DNA from: Mesorhizobium wenxiniae | Lineage (GTDB): Bacteria; Pseudomonadota; Alphaproteobacteria; Rhizobiales; Rhizobiaceae | Direction: 5' to 3' | Assembly (NCBI RefSeq): GCF_002284535.1 | Contig: NZ_NPKH01000033.1 | Location: 69,800-133,799, forward strand | DNA length: 64,000 nt | Shown: positions 1 through 8,754 of the stretch, piece after piece | Numbering within the stretch: position 1 is the first letter of the stretch | How the letters are laid out: each line of letters starts with the position of its first letter | Position numbers and translations under genes: made by a program | Notes under the pieces: model-generated | Told to the model about the DNA's origin: nothing | Database searches by the model: none | What the model saw: the letters and a program-made list of their open reading frames with translations, nothing else

Positions 1-2
1 CT

Positions 3-77
3 ATCGCCCGCCGGGAAAGCCCTGACCAACTCGCAGTGTCGACGCTGGAACTGTTCCGGAGTTCTCGCGGCTTTTAG
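3..77 (+). CDS. possible 3' end of an unidentified gene (partial)
   Basis: One plus-strand frame is open from the window edge to a TAG at 75-77 and would give a tail ending in LELFRSSRGF. It converges on the GGDEF-EAL gene. The stretch is too short to identify, its third-position GC is only moderate, and another frame is also open here, so this is a weak call. Confidence 0.22.
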   Translation: MARRESPDQLAVSTLELFRSSRGF

Positions 78-158
78 GCTTTCTCACCTTCGACCGACGC
101 GAATCCGATCTCGCGCAATCGCTGGCCGTCCTGCAGCCTTGCACCCGGCGAGCGGATG

Positions 159-2255
159 CTATGCTCGCCGTCCAGCTGGCAAAGCCGCTTGCGCGCTCGC
201 CCGTGCCACGATCGCTTGCAGCGGCTCCGGCCGGTGCAGTAGAAATCCCTGGCCGAAGGCAACGCCCATACCCCTGAGGATGTCGAGCGAAGCCTGCTCT
301 TCGATCCTCTCCGCCACCACGGAGCAGCCGAGGCTTCTGGCGATGCCGGATATGGCCGAGACGATTTCGCGGTCGAAGCGGCTCTCCGCAATATGCTCGA
401 TGAAGGAGCCGTCGATCTTGATGGCGTCGACGGGAAAGCGCCGGAGATATTCGAACGAACTCATGCCCGCCCCGAAATCGTCGAGGCTGACGCGGCAGCG
501 TCGCTCGCGCGCCTTGCGGACGAACTGTTCGGCAGCAGTGAAATTGGTGACTGCGGCGGTTTCGGTGATCTCAAAGCCGATGCCGGCATGCGGCGCCCCG
601 GTCTCATCGATGACGGCGTCGACGAAATCCCAAAGCTGCGGATCGCTCAGGGTCTGCGCCGACAGGTTGAAGCCGAGCGTGAGCGCCCCTGACTTCAGCG
701 CCGGACCATGAAGCGAGAGCGCCGTCCTGATGATCCAGCGATCGAGCCGCGAGGCTATGCCGAACCGCTCCGCCGCCGGGATGAACTCGCCCGGCGGGAT
801 CAGCCGCCCGTTGCGCCCGGCGAGCCGCGCCAGGACCTCGACATGGCGGCTCTCTTGCAAAGGTGTTCCGAGCCGATGGATTTCCTGGCCGAACAGTTTC
901 AGCCTTCCGTCTTCCATGGCATCGACGGTGTCGGCCGCCAGCCGCGCCGCATTGAGACCGCTGGAACCCGATGTTGTCTCAGGGGAGAACACCGCGAAGC
1001 GATTGCGCCCGGCGGCCTTGGCCGCATAGCAGGCGTCGTCGGCGCAGGCGAGCGCGTCGGCCACCGCGGTATTCTCATCGGCGACAAAGGCGATGCCGAT
1101 GCTGGCCGCGAGCTTGCGCGACGCCGCCGTCGAGCCGATGTCGGCATCGCGAACCGCCGCGAGAACGGCACCGGCGAGACGCTCGGCTTGCGCTGCGTCG
1201 CAATCAGGCACCAGCAGCGCGAACTCGTCGCCGCCGAGGCGCGCGGCATGCACCGACGGCAGCAGACAGCCCTGAATGCGCTTGGCGACGCTCTTCAGTG
1301 CAAGGTCGCCGGCGGCGTGGCCGGCGAAGTCGTTCAGAGCCTTGAAGTAGTCGAGATCGACGTAGAAGATCGCGAGCGGGCGCGCCGTTGCGATATGCTC
1401 GGCCAGCAGCCGGTCGAATGCAGCGCGGTTCAGAAGGCCGGTCAGCGCGTCATGGTGGGCCGCATGGGCAAGTTCCTGCTCGCGTTGCTTCGCCTCGGTG
1501 ATGTCGCGCACCGTGCCCAGGATCTGGCCCGACGACTGGGCGTCGGCGATGAGCCGTATCAGCGATTCGACATGTCTGATTTCGCCGTCCCGCTTGATGA
1601 TGCGGTATTGCACGGCGACGACCTTTTGGGTTTGCAGTGGCGCCAAGTGGGCCCGCTCGGCGTCGGCCCTGTCATCCGGATGCAGATAGCTGTGCCAGAG
1701 GTCTTGCGACACCTCGTCGGTTTCGGCGACAAGCCCGAAGATTTCCCGCGTGCGCTGGTCCCAGTAGCTTTTGCGTGCGGCGAGATCGTGATGCCAGATG
1801 CCGGTGCCGCTGGCTGCTAACGCCAGGCGAAAGCGGACGTTCACCTGCTCAAGCTGTGCTTCCGCTTGCTTCTGCTTGGTGATGTCGGTCTGGACGCCCA
1901 TCAGCCGGAGCGGCCGGCCTTCCGCGTCGCGCTCCACCACTCCGCCGCGATCGAGAACCCATACCCAGTGACCGGATTTGTGTTTCAGCCTGAGCTCGGT
2001 CTCGATGGACTCGGTCAGCCCGGCAATGTGGCGTTCGCCGCTGGCCACCGCCCGCTCGCGATCGTCGGGATGCGTCAGTTGCAGCCAAAGGTCGCTTGTC
2101 TCGGCAAGCTCGCCCTGGCCATAGCCGAGCATCTGCGACCACATTGCCGAGTAGAAACAGTCGCCGGTCCTGAGATCCCAATCCCAGACGCCAAGATGCG
2201 CGCGTTCGAGCGCCAGCTCCCAGAACTCTCCGTTGCGATTCTTCTTGTCAGCCAT
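159..2255 (-). CDS. PAS-PAS-GGDEF-EAL cyclic-di-GMP signalling protein
   Basis: This 698-residue protein should make and/or degrade cyclic di-GMP. Two PAS/PAC sensor domains (about residues 10-130 and 140-260) precede a GGDEF domain with an intact RLGGDEF motif and a C-terminal EAL domain. The EAL core reads EVLAR, so the ExLxR pattern is kept, and the downstream catalytic positions are present: FNLSAQ, FEITET, DDFGAG, KIDGSF and AERIEEQ. Both activities therefore look possible. No membrane segment or signal peptide is seen, so it is probably cytosolic. The frame is open further upstream, but the ATG at 2255 has an AAGGGG ribosome site about 5 nt before it and starts a normal PAS region. The ligand of the PAS domains is unknown. 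Confidence 0.93.
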   Translation of the reverse strand: MADKKNRNGEFWELALERAHLGVWDWDLRTGDCFYSAMWSQMLGYGQGELAETSDLWLQLTHPDDRERAVASGERHIAGLTESIETELRLKHKSGHWVWVLDRGGVVERDAEGRPLRLMGVQTDITKQKQAEAQLEQVNVRFRLALAASGTGIWHHDLAARKSYWDQRTREIFGLVAETDEVSQDLWHSYLHPDDRADAERAHLAPLQTQKVVAVQYRIIKRDGEIRHVESLIRLIADAQSSGQILGTVRDITEAKQREQELAHAAHHDALTGLLNRAAFDRLLAEHIATARPLAIFYVDLDYFKALNDFAGHAAGDLALKSVAKRIQGCLLPSVHAARLGGDEFALLVPDCDAAQAERLAGAVLAAVRDADIGSTAASRKLAASIGIAFVADENTAVADALACADDACYAAKAAGRNRFAVFSPETTSGSSGLNAARLAADTVDAMEDGRLKLFGQEIHRLGTPLQESRHVEVLARLAGRNGRLIPPGEFIPAAERFGIASRLDRWIIRTALSLHGPALKSGALTLGFNLSAQTLSDPQLWDFVDAVIDETGAPHAGIGFEITETAAVTNFTAAEQFVRKARERRCRVSLDDFGAGMSSFEYLRRFPVDAIKIDGSFIEHIAESRFDREIVSAISGIARSLGCSVVAERIEEQASLDILRGMGVAFGQGFLLHRPEPLQAIVARASAQAALPAGRRA

Positions 2256-2529
2256 GCCCCTTGGACTTCGCCTGCCCCATCGCGGCCATTGTGCGACAAA
2301 AGCAACGAAGAAACCGTTACTGCGCAAGGAGCCGGCGAATGGGCCCACAGGAGGCACGGCGGGGCGGTTGCTTCTCCGATGACAGGCACGTTGACCCCGG
2401 CCGGTCGCGACAACGAGGATGCGGAAGTCATCCGACCTAGCGCCTATGCGATCACCTGCAACTGGTTCCATGAGTTGAGGCTGTCCAGCGCTGGTGGGTT
2501 TTACCTCAGGGCAATCGCTTCAGCTTTGT

Positions 2530-2712
2530 GCTGCCCCTCATCTGCCTGCCGGCATCTTCTCCCCATAGAGTGACGAGGAGAAGGGGCTGGCCGCAACCTC
2601 GGCACGTTTTCTGCAACCGCTGGAGACTGGCGAAATCCGTGGCGAAGTGTCTTTCTCCCCGCCACTATACGGGGAGAAATGCCCGGCAGGGCAATGAAGG
2701 GCGGCGCCGTTA
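2530..2712. repeat. RIME-like intergenic palindromic element
   Basis: The ends are inverted copies of each other. The left arm contains GCCTGCCGGCATCTTCTCCCC-like sequence (given approximately), and the right arm its reverse complement with a few changes (GGGGAGAAATGCCCGGCAGG). Each arm carries its own small hairpin. This two-palindrome layout matches the RIME family of rhizobial intergenic repeats, from memory of that family. It fills the gap between the GGDEF-EAL gene and the sulfotransferase gene, and no gene is seen inside it. Confidence 0.6.
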
Positions 2713-2787
2713 TCGACAGTGGTCAACCCAACATCCGGTTGGAGCCATTTTTGTCTGAAGCGATTGCCCGGCGTTATCTCCTGGCCA

Positions 2788-3528
2788 CTATCCCAGCCAC
2801 CACCAAAGCCCGCCCAGCACCGCCACCACCCCGGCGATCGACAGGCCGAGCATGATGTACGATCCCTTGATGACGTCGCGGATCACCTTCTTGACGCTTT
2901 CGCGGTCATTGAGGTTCGGGAACGGCTCCTGCGGTTCCGCCACGCCGAGAAAGCGGCACAGCGGCCCCCAGCCTTCGGTCACCGTGAACACCAGAAGCTT
3001 TTCCGCCGGCACGGCTGCCTTCACCTCCTCGGTGTAGGCGTTGTAGCGCGCGATCGCCCGCTCGCGGTCGTCCATCACGCCGGCCAGTACACGGCCCCAG
3101 ATCAGCTTGCGCGACATGTCGCCGAATTTTCGGCCGAACGGCGTCAGCCACTCCAGGATCTTGAACTGCCAGAGGTTCTCGGTGAAGTAGATCGTATCGA
3201 TCGTGCTGTCGTACCAGCCTGCGGCGCCGCGCGGGTGAAGCGTCAGCAGCAGCTTGGCGTCGGGGTATTCGGCCAGCAATTCCCGCCACACGCAGCAGCC
3301 GGGATTGTCGACCGTCGCCGTGTAGTTGGCAAACACCCGGTCCCAGTCGTGCGGTGTGCCGGGCTTGCTGTTCGCCACCTTGCGCCAGAAGTCGAGGTGG
3401 CCCTTGTTGGCCTTGTTGAGGATCACTTCCTGCATGTGATAGCAGGGAAAGCCGAGCCTGTTCAGCGCGGCAAAGGTCGACCATGTGCCCGTGCGTCCAA
3501 ATCCCGCGCCGATTACCTTGAGCGCCAT
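2788..3528 (-). CDS. sulfotransferase family protein with C-terminal membrane anchor
   Basis: A 246-residue protein that starts with the P-loop-like motif GAGFGRTGT, typical of the sulfotransferase fold, which binds the 5'-phosphosulfate of PAPS. The rest resembles the bacterial family of short sulfotransferase-like proteins found in Proteobacteria. The last 24 residues form one hydrophobic helix ending in GGLWWWLG, which suggests the enzyme is tethered to the membrane. The start at 3528 is preceded by AAGGGG at 5 nt; upstream in-frame codons lack such a site. The acceptor substrate cannot be told from sequence. A decayed copy of the last codons lies near 11.5 kb. Confidence 0.85.
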   Translation of the reverse strand: MALKVIGAGFGRTGTWSTFAALNRLGFPCYHMQEVILNKANKGHLDFWRKVANSKPGTPHDWDRVFANYTATVDNPGCCVWRELLAEYPDAKLLLTLHPRGAAGWYDSTIDTIYFTENLWQFKILEWLTPFGRKFGDMSRKLIWGRVLAGVMDDRERAIARYNAYTEEVKAAVPAEKLLVFTVTEGWGPLCRFLGVAEPQEPFPNLNDRESVKKVIRDVIKGSYIMLGLSIAGVVAVLGGLWWWLG

Positions 3529-3840
3529 GTAATCCCCCTTGGCCCCATTCTCCCCTGGACTGATATTCTTGTTTTGTGGCAGTCCGCAAGCCCACGTTGC
3601 GCCCAGCGCACCCGGCGCGCAACCACTTTCCATCGTGCCTCCGCAATAGGTCTGCTCTTTCTGAATGGAACAGCACGGCGCCAGGATGCATCTCAACCAG
3701 AGGATGCATTAAGCATGTGCACACCTCTGATCCATTTGCCACTTGCGCAACCATTGAAAGGGTGAAAACGTTGGTCCGGGGTAAATGGGCAAGGGTGGCC
3801 GTCGCGGCTGTTAGAAGCTCCGGGACGGCTTGGAAAAGCG

Positions 3841-4032
3841 ATGAATTTTCCACAGTTCCTGGTGGGGATGACCACCGCGTCATTCGTCGTGGCGCTCTCG
3901 ACTTTTTTGGCAACGGGTTCAATCTGGAAGGCGCTGGGCTGGACGGTCCTTACCTTGATCGTTTCGCAGGTTGGATATTTCTTGCTCGTCGTCCAAGTGA
4001 TCTACAGAGCCGGGCGAAAGACACATAGGTGA
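3841..4032 (+). CDS. small membrane protein, SyrA/ExoX-like exopolysaccharide repressor family
   Basis: A 63-residue protein with two hydrophobic stretches (about 8-26 and 32-52) and a short basic tail ending GRKTHR. The start MNFPQFLVGM, the central SIW motif and the QVGYFLLV segment resemble the rhizobial SyrA/ExoX family, small inner-membrane proteins that influence exopolysaccharide synthesis. The assignment rests on remembered family pattern and length, so it is moderately sure. It is transcribed away from the sulfotransferase gene, with about 310 bp between the two start codons. A GGAAA ribosome site lies a few bases upstream. Confidence 0.6.
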   Translation: MNFPQFLVGMTTASFVVALSTFLATGSIWKALGWTVLTLIVSQVGYFLLVVQVIYRAGRKTHR

Positions 4033-4344
4033 TCCGCGACCGCGAGTGCTGGACCGACGAGACGGTATGCGGTTTTGGCGCGTGTCGAGATTCAGGTTAC
4101 GCGCCGGCAGAATATCGATTTGCTTAGATCATGATGCGACCGAAATAGATAAGATGGTCTAAGCCTTTTGAAAGCGGACTTGTTCGGTTCTGGGAATGTG
4201 CATTGGACGTTCCGTTACTTTAGTGAAGCAGTATATATATCCGGATACATATGTCTGGTGTTGGCAGCACGGAAGCCTGCCTGTGGCTTGTGCAATAGGA
4301 CAGGCTTGAGGGCGATCGCTGCCCTTTTCGGTCATCCTAACGGT

Positions 4345-4559
4345 ATGGATTCCTAGGTCTGCGCTCCCGCTTCGCCCTAGGATGACGAACGGGGGAGTGT
4401 TGTTCAGCCAATCTCGAAGTTAGCGATTTGCCATCAACCGCCACGCGGCGACGCAACTCCCAATCTTCACCGTCCGCGATTGGCCTTAAGCAGTGATGTC
4501 TTCGTCATCCTAGGGCGAAGCAGGAGCGAAGCGACGTCGCGGAGACCCTAGGATCCATG
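4345..4559. repeat. fold-back (MITE-like) element with inverted ends
   Basis: The sequence at 4345-4389 recurs inverted at 4501-4559. Shared blocks are ATGGAT at the outer end, CCTAGG, then CTTCGCCCTAGGATGACGAA at the inner end. Each copy also contains its own CCTAGG...CCTAGG symmetry. The 111 bp between them have no gene and are less GC-rich. The layout is that of a small non-coding fold-back element. The whole stretch 4033-4615 holds no supported gene. Confidence 0.5.
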
Positions 4560-4615
4560 TGGTCGAGAAGCGCGGCGCCGGACGTGTCCGGCCCCACGCG
4601 TCTGGCCAAAGCCGC

Positions 4616-5482
4616 TCATTCGGCCGCCAGCTTGTCCTGCGTCTTGGTGTCGAAATCGCTGGCGTCGTGGCGCTCGTGCAGCTGCATCGCCGGCTCGCCG
4701 AAGGCGCGGTTGACCATGCGGCCGCGCTGCACCGCCGGCCGTGCGTCGATTGCTTCGGCCCAGCGCTGCACGTGCTTGTATTCCTGCACCGAAAGGAAGG
4801 TGGCGGAATCATTGTACTGCCGGCCCTTGGCCAGACCGCCATACCACGGCCACACCGCCATGTCGGCGATCGTGTAGTCGCTGCCGCCGAGATATTCGGT
4901 TTCGGCCAGCCGCCGGTCGAGCACGTCCATCTGGCGCTTCACCTCCATGGCGAAGCGGTCGATGGCATATTCGATCTTTTCCGGCGCATAGGCATAGAAA
5001 TGGCCGAAGCCGCCGCCGAGATAGGGCGCCGAGCCCACCTGCCAGAACAGCCACGACAGGGTCTCTGCGCGCGCCGGCTGCTCGGTCGGCAGGAATTCGC
5101 CGAATCTTTCGGCCAGATGCACCAGGATCGAGCCGGATTCGAAGACGCGGATCGGCTTTGGCCCGCTGCGGTCCATCAGCGCCGGGATCTTGGAGTTGGG
5201 GTTGACCTCGACGAAGCCGCTGCCGAACTGGTCGCCGTCGTTGATCCTGATCAGCCAGGCGTCATATTCGGCACCTTTGTGGCCGAGCGCCAAGAGCTCC
5301 TCCAGCATGATCGTCACCTTGACGCCGTTCGGTGTCGCCTGCGAATAAAGCTGCAGCGGATGCTTGCCGACCGGCAGCTCCTTGTCATGCGTCGGGCCCG
5401 CGATCGGCCGGTTGATGCTGGCGAAGGCGCCGCCATTTTCCTTGTTCCAGGTCCATACTTTCGGCGGTGTATATCGGTTCAT
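4616..5482 (-). CDS. yghU: glutathione transferase-like disulfide-bond oxidoreductase, YghU type
   Basis: The 288-residue product closely follows the YghU pattern: the N-terminal KVWTWNKENGGAFA block, the INRPIAGPTH and ELPVGKHPLQLYS segments, the VNPNSKIPAL motif of the thioredoxin-fold half, and the YTIADMAVWPW stretch of the helical half. YghU-type enzymes bind two glutathiones and act on disulfides or organic peroxides in the cytosol. The length matches the family. The ATG at 5482 agrees with the family start, although the ribosome site is weak. Downstream (toward 4.5 kb) there is only the fold-back repeat, so the gene appears monocistronic. Confidence 0.92.
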   Translation of the reverse strand: MNRYTPPKVWTWNKENGGAFASINRPIAGPTHDKELPVGKHPLQLYSQATPNGVKVTIMLEELLALGHKGAEYDAWLIRINDGDQFGSGFVEVNPNSKIPALMDRSGPKPIRVFESGSILVHLAERFGEFLPTEQPARAETLSWLFWQVGSAPYLGGGFGHFYAYAPEKIEYAIDRFAMEVKRQMDVLDRRLAETEYLGGSDYTIADMAVWPWYGGLAKGRQYNDSATFLSVQEYKHVQRWAEAIDARPAVQRGRMVNRAFGEPAMQLHERHDASDFDTKTQDKLAAE

Positions 5483-5635
5483 CTTGGGAGGCCTTGTGTT
5501 GTGAGCGGGGAGCGTCTTGGGGAGGATCAGCTTGCGCGATGAGAGAGGGAGGGTGGGGCAGGTTCGTCTACACTTAGATACAGGTAGTGCGGTCGCCAGG
5601 AAGTTCAACTTATGTTGAACTATTGCCGATGCCGC

Positions 5636-5690
5636 GCGCCCCTTCTCCCCAATAGGCCCCGAGGGAGAAGGGCTAATCGATGCCCTTGCG
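5636..5690. repeat. half-size palindromic intergenic repeat
   Basis: The hairpin CCCTTCTCCC...GGGAGAAGGG sits between divergent genes and resembles one arm of the RIME-like elements elsewhere in the window. No coding signal is seen. Confidence 0.4.
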
Positions 5691-5764
5691 CCCCGTCACG
5701 TGCGCCATACCTATAGGAATATCGGGCCTTGCCGGCCCACGCATCGCTTGCCGGGATTGAGAGC

Positions 5765-6667
5765 ATGACCATCGATACGATTTTGCGGTCCATCGTGGCG
5801 GTGCGCGCCTCGATCCCCGACGACGCCTTCACCGCCAACGCGCTGGGCACGAGCCGGGAAGGCAGCGGCGTGGTCATTCGCGATAACGGGCTGGTGCTCA
5901 CCATCGGCTATCTCATCACCGAGGCGGAAGAAGTCTGGCTGACCGACCATAACGGGCGCGTGGTTCCCGCCCATGCGCTTGCCTATGACCAGGAATCGGG
6001 CTTCGGCCTGGTGCAGGCGCTGGCCCCGCTCGGCCTGCCCGCCGTGGCTTTCGGCGACGCGGCCAGGGCGATGGCCGGCGACCCCGTGGTGCTTGCCGAC
6101 GGCATCGGCCAGGCTGTCAGGGCGCACATCGTCACCAAACAGGAATTCGCCGGCTATTGGGAGTATCTCCTGGACGAGGCGATCTTCACCGCGCCGGCCC
6201 ATCCGTCATGGGGAGGTGCGGCACTCATCGGGCAGGACGGCAGGCTGCTTGGCATCGGTTCGCTGCGCCTGCAGATGAGCCGCGCCGGCGAGATCGCCGA
6301 CATCAACATGGTGGTGCCGATCGACCTTCTGCCGCCCATTCTCGACGATCTCCTGACACGTGGCCAGGTTGCCAAGCCACCGCGCCCATGGCTCGGCGCC
6401 TTCTCCGCCGAAAGCAATGGCGAGGTCGTGGTGATGAGCGTCGCCGAAGGCAGCCCCGCCGCCGAAGCCGGCTTGCGCCAGGGCGACATCATCTCGGACG
6501 TCCGCGACGGCGAAGTCGACGGGCTCGCCGATTTCTACCGCAAGCTGTGGCAGAACCCGGCGGGCGCCGAGATCCCATTGCGGGTGGTGCGCGACGGCCG
6601 CGAAACCTGGCTGCGCGTCAAGTCGGCCGACCGCAACAACTTTCTCAAGAAACCGCAGCTGCAGTGA
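5765..6667 (+). CDS. trypsin-fold/PDZ protein lacking the catalytic triad (pseudoprotease)
   Basis: A 300-residue protein laid out like a DegP/HtrA-type S1C protease: a chymotrypsin-like fold (about 15-190), then a PDZ domain (about 200-290, with PWLGAF, GSPAAEAGLRQGDII). All three catalytic positions are replaced. The usual TNAHVV block reads TIGYLI (His to Tyr), the usual DLALL block reads GFGLV (Asp to Gly), and the usual GNSGG block reads PSWGGA (Ser to Trp). It should therefore bind rather than cut proteins. No signal peptide is seen, so it may work in the cytosol. A TTG start at 5729 is possible, but the ATG at 5765 is preferred because it gives a clean domain start. Confidence 0.85.
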   Translation: MTIDTILRSIVAVRASIPDDAFTANALGTSREGSGVVIRDNGLVLTIGYLITEAEEVWLTDHNGRVVPAHALAYDQESGFGLVQALAPLGLPAVAFGDAARAMAGDPVVLADGIGQAVRAHIVTKQEFAGYWEYLLDEAIFTAPAHPSWGGAALIGQDGRLLGIGSLRLQMSRAGEIADINMVVPIDLLPPILDDLLTRGQVAKPPRPWLGAFSAESNGEVVVMSVAEGSPAAEAGLRQGDIISDVRDGEVDGLADFYRKLWQNPAGAEIPLRVVRDGRETWLRVKSADRNNFLKKPQLQ

Positions 6668-6712
6668 AGCAGTCCATACCGGTCAGATCTTCGTGATGCG
6701 GGGGCGCTGCCC

Positions 6713-7324
6713 TCACTCGCCGCAGGCGCTGAAGCCTGTTCCAGGGTTCCACTCAGAAAAGGCAATGACCTTGCCTCCCACCGCCACGGTCTTCTGCTTT
6801 GTGGTGCCATCGGGCTGCATCTTGCTGCTTTTGCCCTTGCCGGTCAAAACATCGTAATCGCAGTCGCTTGCGACATTGTCTTCAAGATTATCGTGATAAT
6901 CATAGGCAAAGCCGGCGACGATGAAGACGCCGTCGCGGTAAGCGAGCGTCAGCGTCTGGTTGGTCCGGTTGCTGCCGACCGGCATCGCCGGCAGATACAG
7001 TTTGATCGAGCCGTTGGGCAGTGCGGTCAGCTCCGGCTCGGTGTCGGAGGCCTCGTAGCCGGAGCGGTCGTAACCGTTCCACTCTCCGAGAATCTGGTCA
7101 CGCACGATGCCGGCAGGACGCAAAAAGTTGTGTTCGCGATCCCTGAGAAAGAAATGCATGTCCATCGGTTCGCTTGGCTGGGTCTCGACGATCATCGCCA
7201 GGTCGACGGCGCCGTCGCAATTCCAGTCGCCGGTCAGCGCGGTGATGATCTTCTGGGTTTCTATTGGTTCCGCCAGGGCCACGGTTGGCGCCAGCAACAT
7301 CAGGCCGAACAGCATCGCTCGCAT
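6713..7324 (-). CDS. secreted protein of unknown function with a calcium-loop-like motif
   Basis: The 203-residue product begins with a clear Sec signal peptide (MRAMLFGLMLLAPTVALA, cleavage likely after ALA), so it should be periplasmic or secreted. After it comes GDWNCDGAVDLA, which resembles the Asp-rich loop of FG-GAP/calcium-binding repeats, and four cysteines in the mature part may form disulfides. I do not recognise the family. The ATG at 7324 has GGGGG about 8 nt upstream; a GTG at 7330 is the alternative. It converges with the pseudoprotease gene, with only about 45 bp between the stops. Confidence 0.75.
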   Translation of the reverse strand: MRAMLFGLMLLAPTVALAEPIETQKIITALTGDWNCDGAVDLAMIVETQPSEPMDMHFFLRDREHNFLRPAGIVRDQILGEWNGYDRSGYEASDTEPELTALPNGSIKLYLPAMPVGSNRTNQTLTLAYRDGVFIVAGFAYDYHDNLEDNVASDCDYDVLTGKGKSSKMQPDGTTKQKTVAVGGKVIAFSEWNPGTGFSACGE

Positions 7325-7579
7325 GTCCACATCCCCCAGTTGAGGCCCGCCGAGCCTATTATGGGCCGGTTCTGTCAGGACGGTGTTACATCACGATGGG
7401 AAGAACCGCCATGGGCGCCGCGGGACGGAGGAGGCGGACTGGCAGCTACATCCACCTGTTGACGCTTCCCCGCTGTTGCACCATCCAGACGGATGCGGCG
7501 GCGCAGAGGGAGGAACGATGGCTGAGGCATCCGATGAGCGAGCGCGGGGTGTCACCGGACCACCAAGGCAGGCCGGTTA

Positions 7580-8179
7580 ATGCCGCCGGTCAAGGTCGAC
7601 CCTGAAAAAGTGCGCGAATTCGGCGATGCCGAAAGCTTCTACACCTGGCTCAGCAAGCACCACGACACCGAGACAGAAGTCTGGATCAAGATACACAAGG
7701 TCGATTCGGGGCTGCCTTCGATCACGCCCAAGCAGGCCATCGACGTCGTGCTGTGCTGGGGTTGGATCGACGCCGTGCGCAAGGGGCTCGACGACAAGAG
7801 CTATTTGCAGCGCTACACGCCGCGCGGCAGGAAGAGCACCTGGAGCCAGATCAACGTCGACAACGTCGCCCGGCTGATCGAGGAAGGCCGGATGACCGAG
7901 CACGGGCTGAAACAGGTCGAGGCAGCGAAGGCCGACGGTCGCTGGGCGCGCGCTTACGGAAGCGGCAAGGACATGAAAATCCCCGGGGACTTGCAGGCGG
8001 CCATCGATGCCGAGCCCAAGGCGAAGGCGATGCTGGCAACGCTCAGCGCACAGAACCGGTTCGCGCTCGCCTTCCGCATCCACAACATGAAGACCGAGGC
8101 CGGGCGCAAAAAGAAGATCGCCGCCTTCGTCGAGATGCTGAAACGCGGCGAGACGATCTACCCGCAAGGGAAGAAGTGA
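7580..8179 (+). CDS. YdeI/OmpD-associated family protein
   Basis: A 199-residue cytosolic protein matching the YdeI family: an N-terminal FGDAESFYTWLSKHH block, the central VLCWGWIDAVRKGLDD and RYTPRGRKSTWSQIN motifs typical of the family, and a basic C terminus that ends RGETIYPQGKK. In Enterobacteria relatives are linked to resistance to cationic peptides and to outer-membrane protein regulation; the molecular activity is not established. The ATG at 7580 is the first good start and the ribosome site is weak. The 249 bp upstream of it hold no supported gene. Confidence 0.85.
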   Translation: MPPVKVDPEKVREFGDAESFYTWLSKHHDTETEVWIKIHKVDSGLPSITPKQAIDVVLCWGWIDAVRKGLDDKSYLQRYTPRGRKSTWSQINVDNVARLIEEGRMTEHGLKQVEAAKADGRWARAYGSGKDMKIPGDLQAAIDAEPKAKAMLATLSAQNRFALAFRIHNMKTEAGRKKKIAAFVEMLKRGETIYPQGKK

Positions 8180-8446
8180 GGTTTTGTGGCTGGCGCCACC
8201 GCGGCAGTGGCTGCAATGGCAGCCCGTCGTTCGTTACGCCCAAGGTCCGAAGAGCAACGCGGCACCGTTGCCTGCCGCTGGCCTTGAAGCCACGTCCGGC
8301 TCCTCCATCTAATTCGCAATAGCGCTTTCCCAGGAAGCGCTAAGAGTTGCTGGCCTCTGACAAACCAAAGTGGCCGCCCGTTCGTTTTGGCGGGCAGCCT
8401 TAACAACCGAGCGTCTTCCTCGTTGACAGACGAAGGGAGATCAAAA

Positions 8447-8585
8447 ATGGCAAAGGTCGTTTGCGCCCTCTATGACGATCGGTCGACGGTTACCCGTCAA
8501 TTATGCGCGGGACGGGCTACCGAAGCTCGACCGCTATCCAGGCGGCCAGACACACTTCCCACGCCCGCGCGCATTCCTATAGCGC
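8447..8585 (+). pseudogene. decayed N-terminus of NAD-dependent formate dehydrogenase
   Basis: Behind a good GGGAG ribosome site, the ATG at 8447 opens with MAKVVCALYDD, the start of bacterial NAD-dependent formate dehydrogenase. The match then jumps to the +1 frame as NYARDGLPKLDRYPGGQT and back to the first frame as LPTPARIP. Read across the two shifts it reproduces about 45 residues of the enzyme's N-terminus. The rest of the roughly 400-residue protein is absent; the sequence soon runs into minE on the other strand. This is a remnant and cannot make enzyme. Confidence 0.72.
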
Positions 8586-8711
8586 AGGCGACGCCTCAAG
8601 CGTTTCGGAGGAGGCGGCGCGCTTCAAGGCCAAGGCGTGAGCCAACAGGCCTGAGCCAGGTGGGATCAGGTCTGCGCAGGTCGAAAGCGACAGCTCGCGG
8701 AGCGCCGCGCG

Positions 8712-8731
8712 GCGCCGGAGTTTTCCGGCGC
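8712..8731 (-). terminator. hairpin downstream of minE
   Basis: The perfect 8-bp stem GCGCCGGA/TCCGGCGC with a 4-nt loop lies about 25 bp past the minE stop. It lacks a clean T run on the minus strand, so it is only a probable end of the min operon. Confidence 0.4.
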
Positions 8732-8754
8732 TTCTCTGGCCGCAACACTGCCGC

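Noticed and set aside
2719..3765. 348-codon plus-strand frame opposite the sulfotransferase
   Set aside because: Mirror frame of the sulfotransferase with no ribosome site.
5765..6667. Annotation as an active serine protease
   Set aside because: The His, Asp and Ser positions are Tyr, Gly and Trp in the expected motifs.
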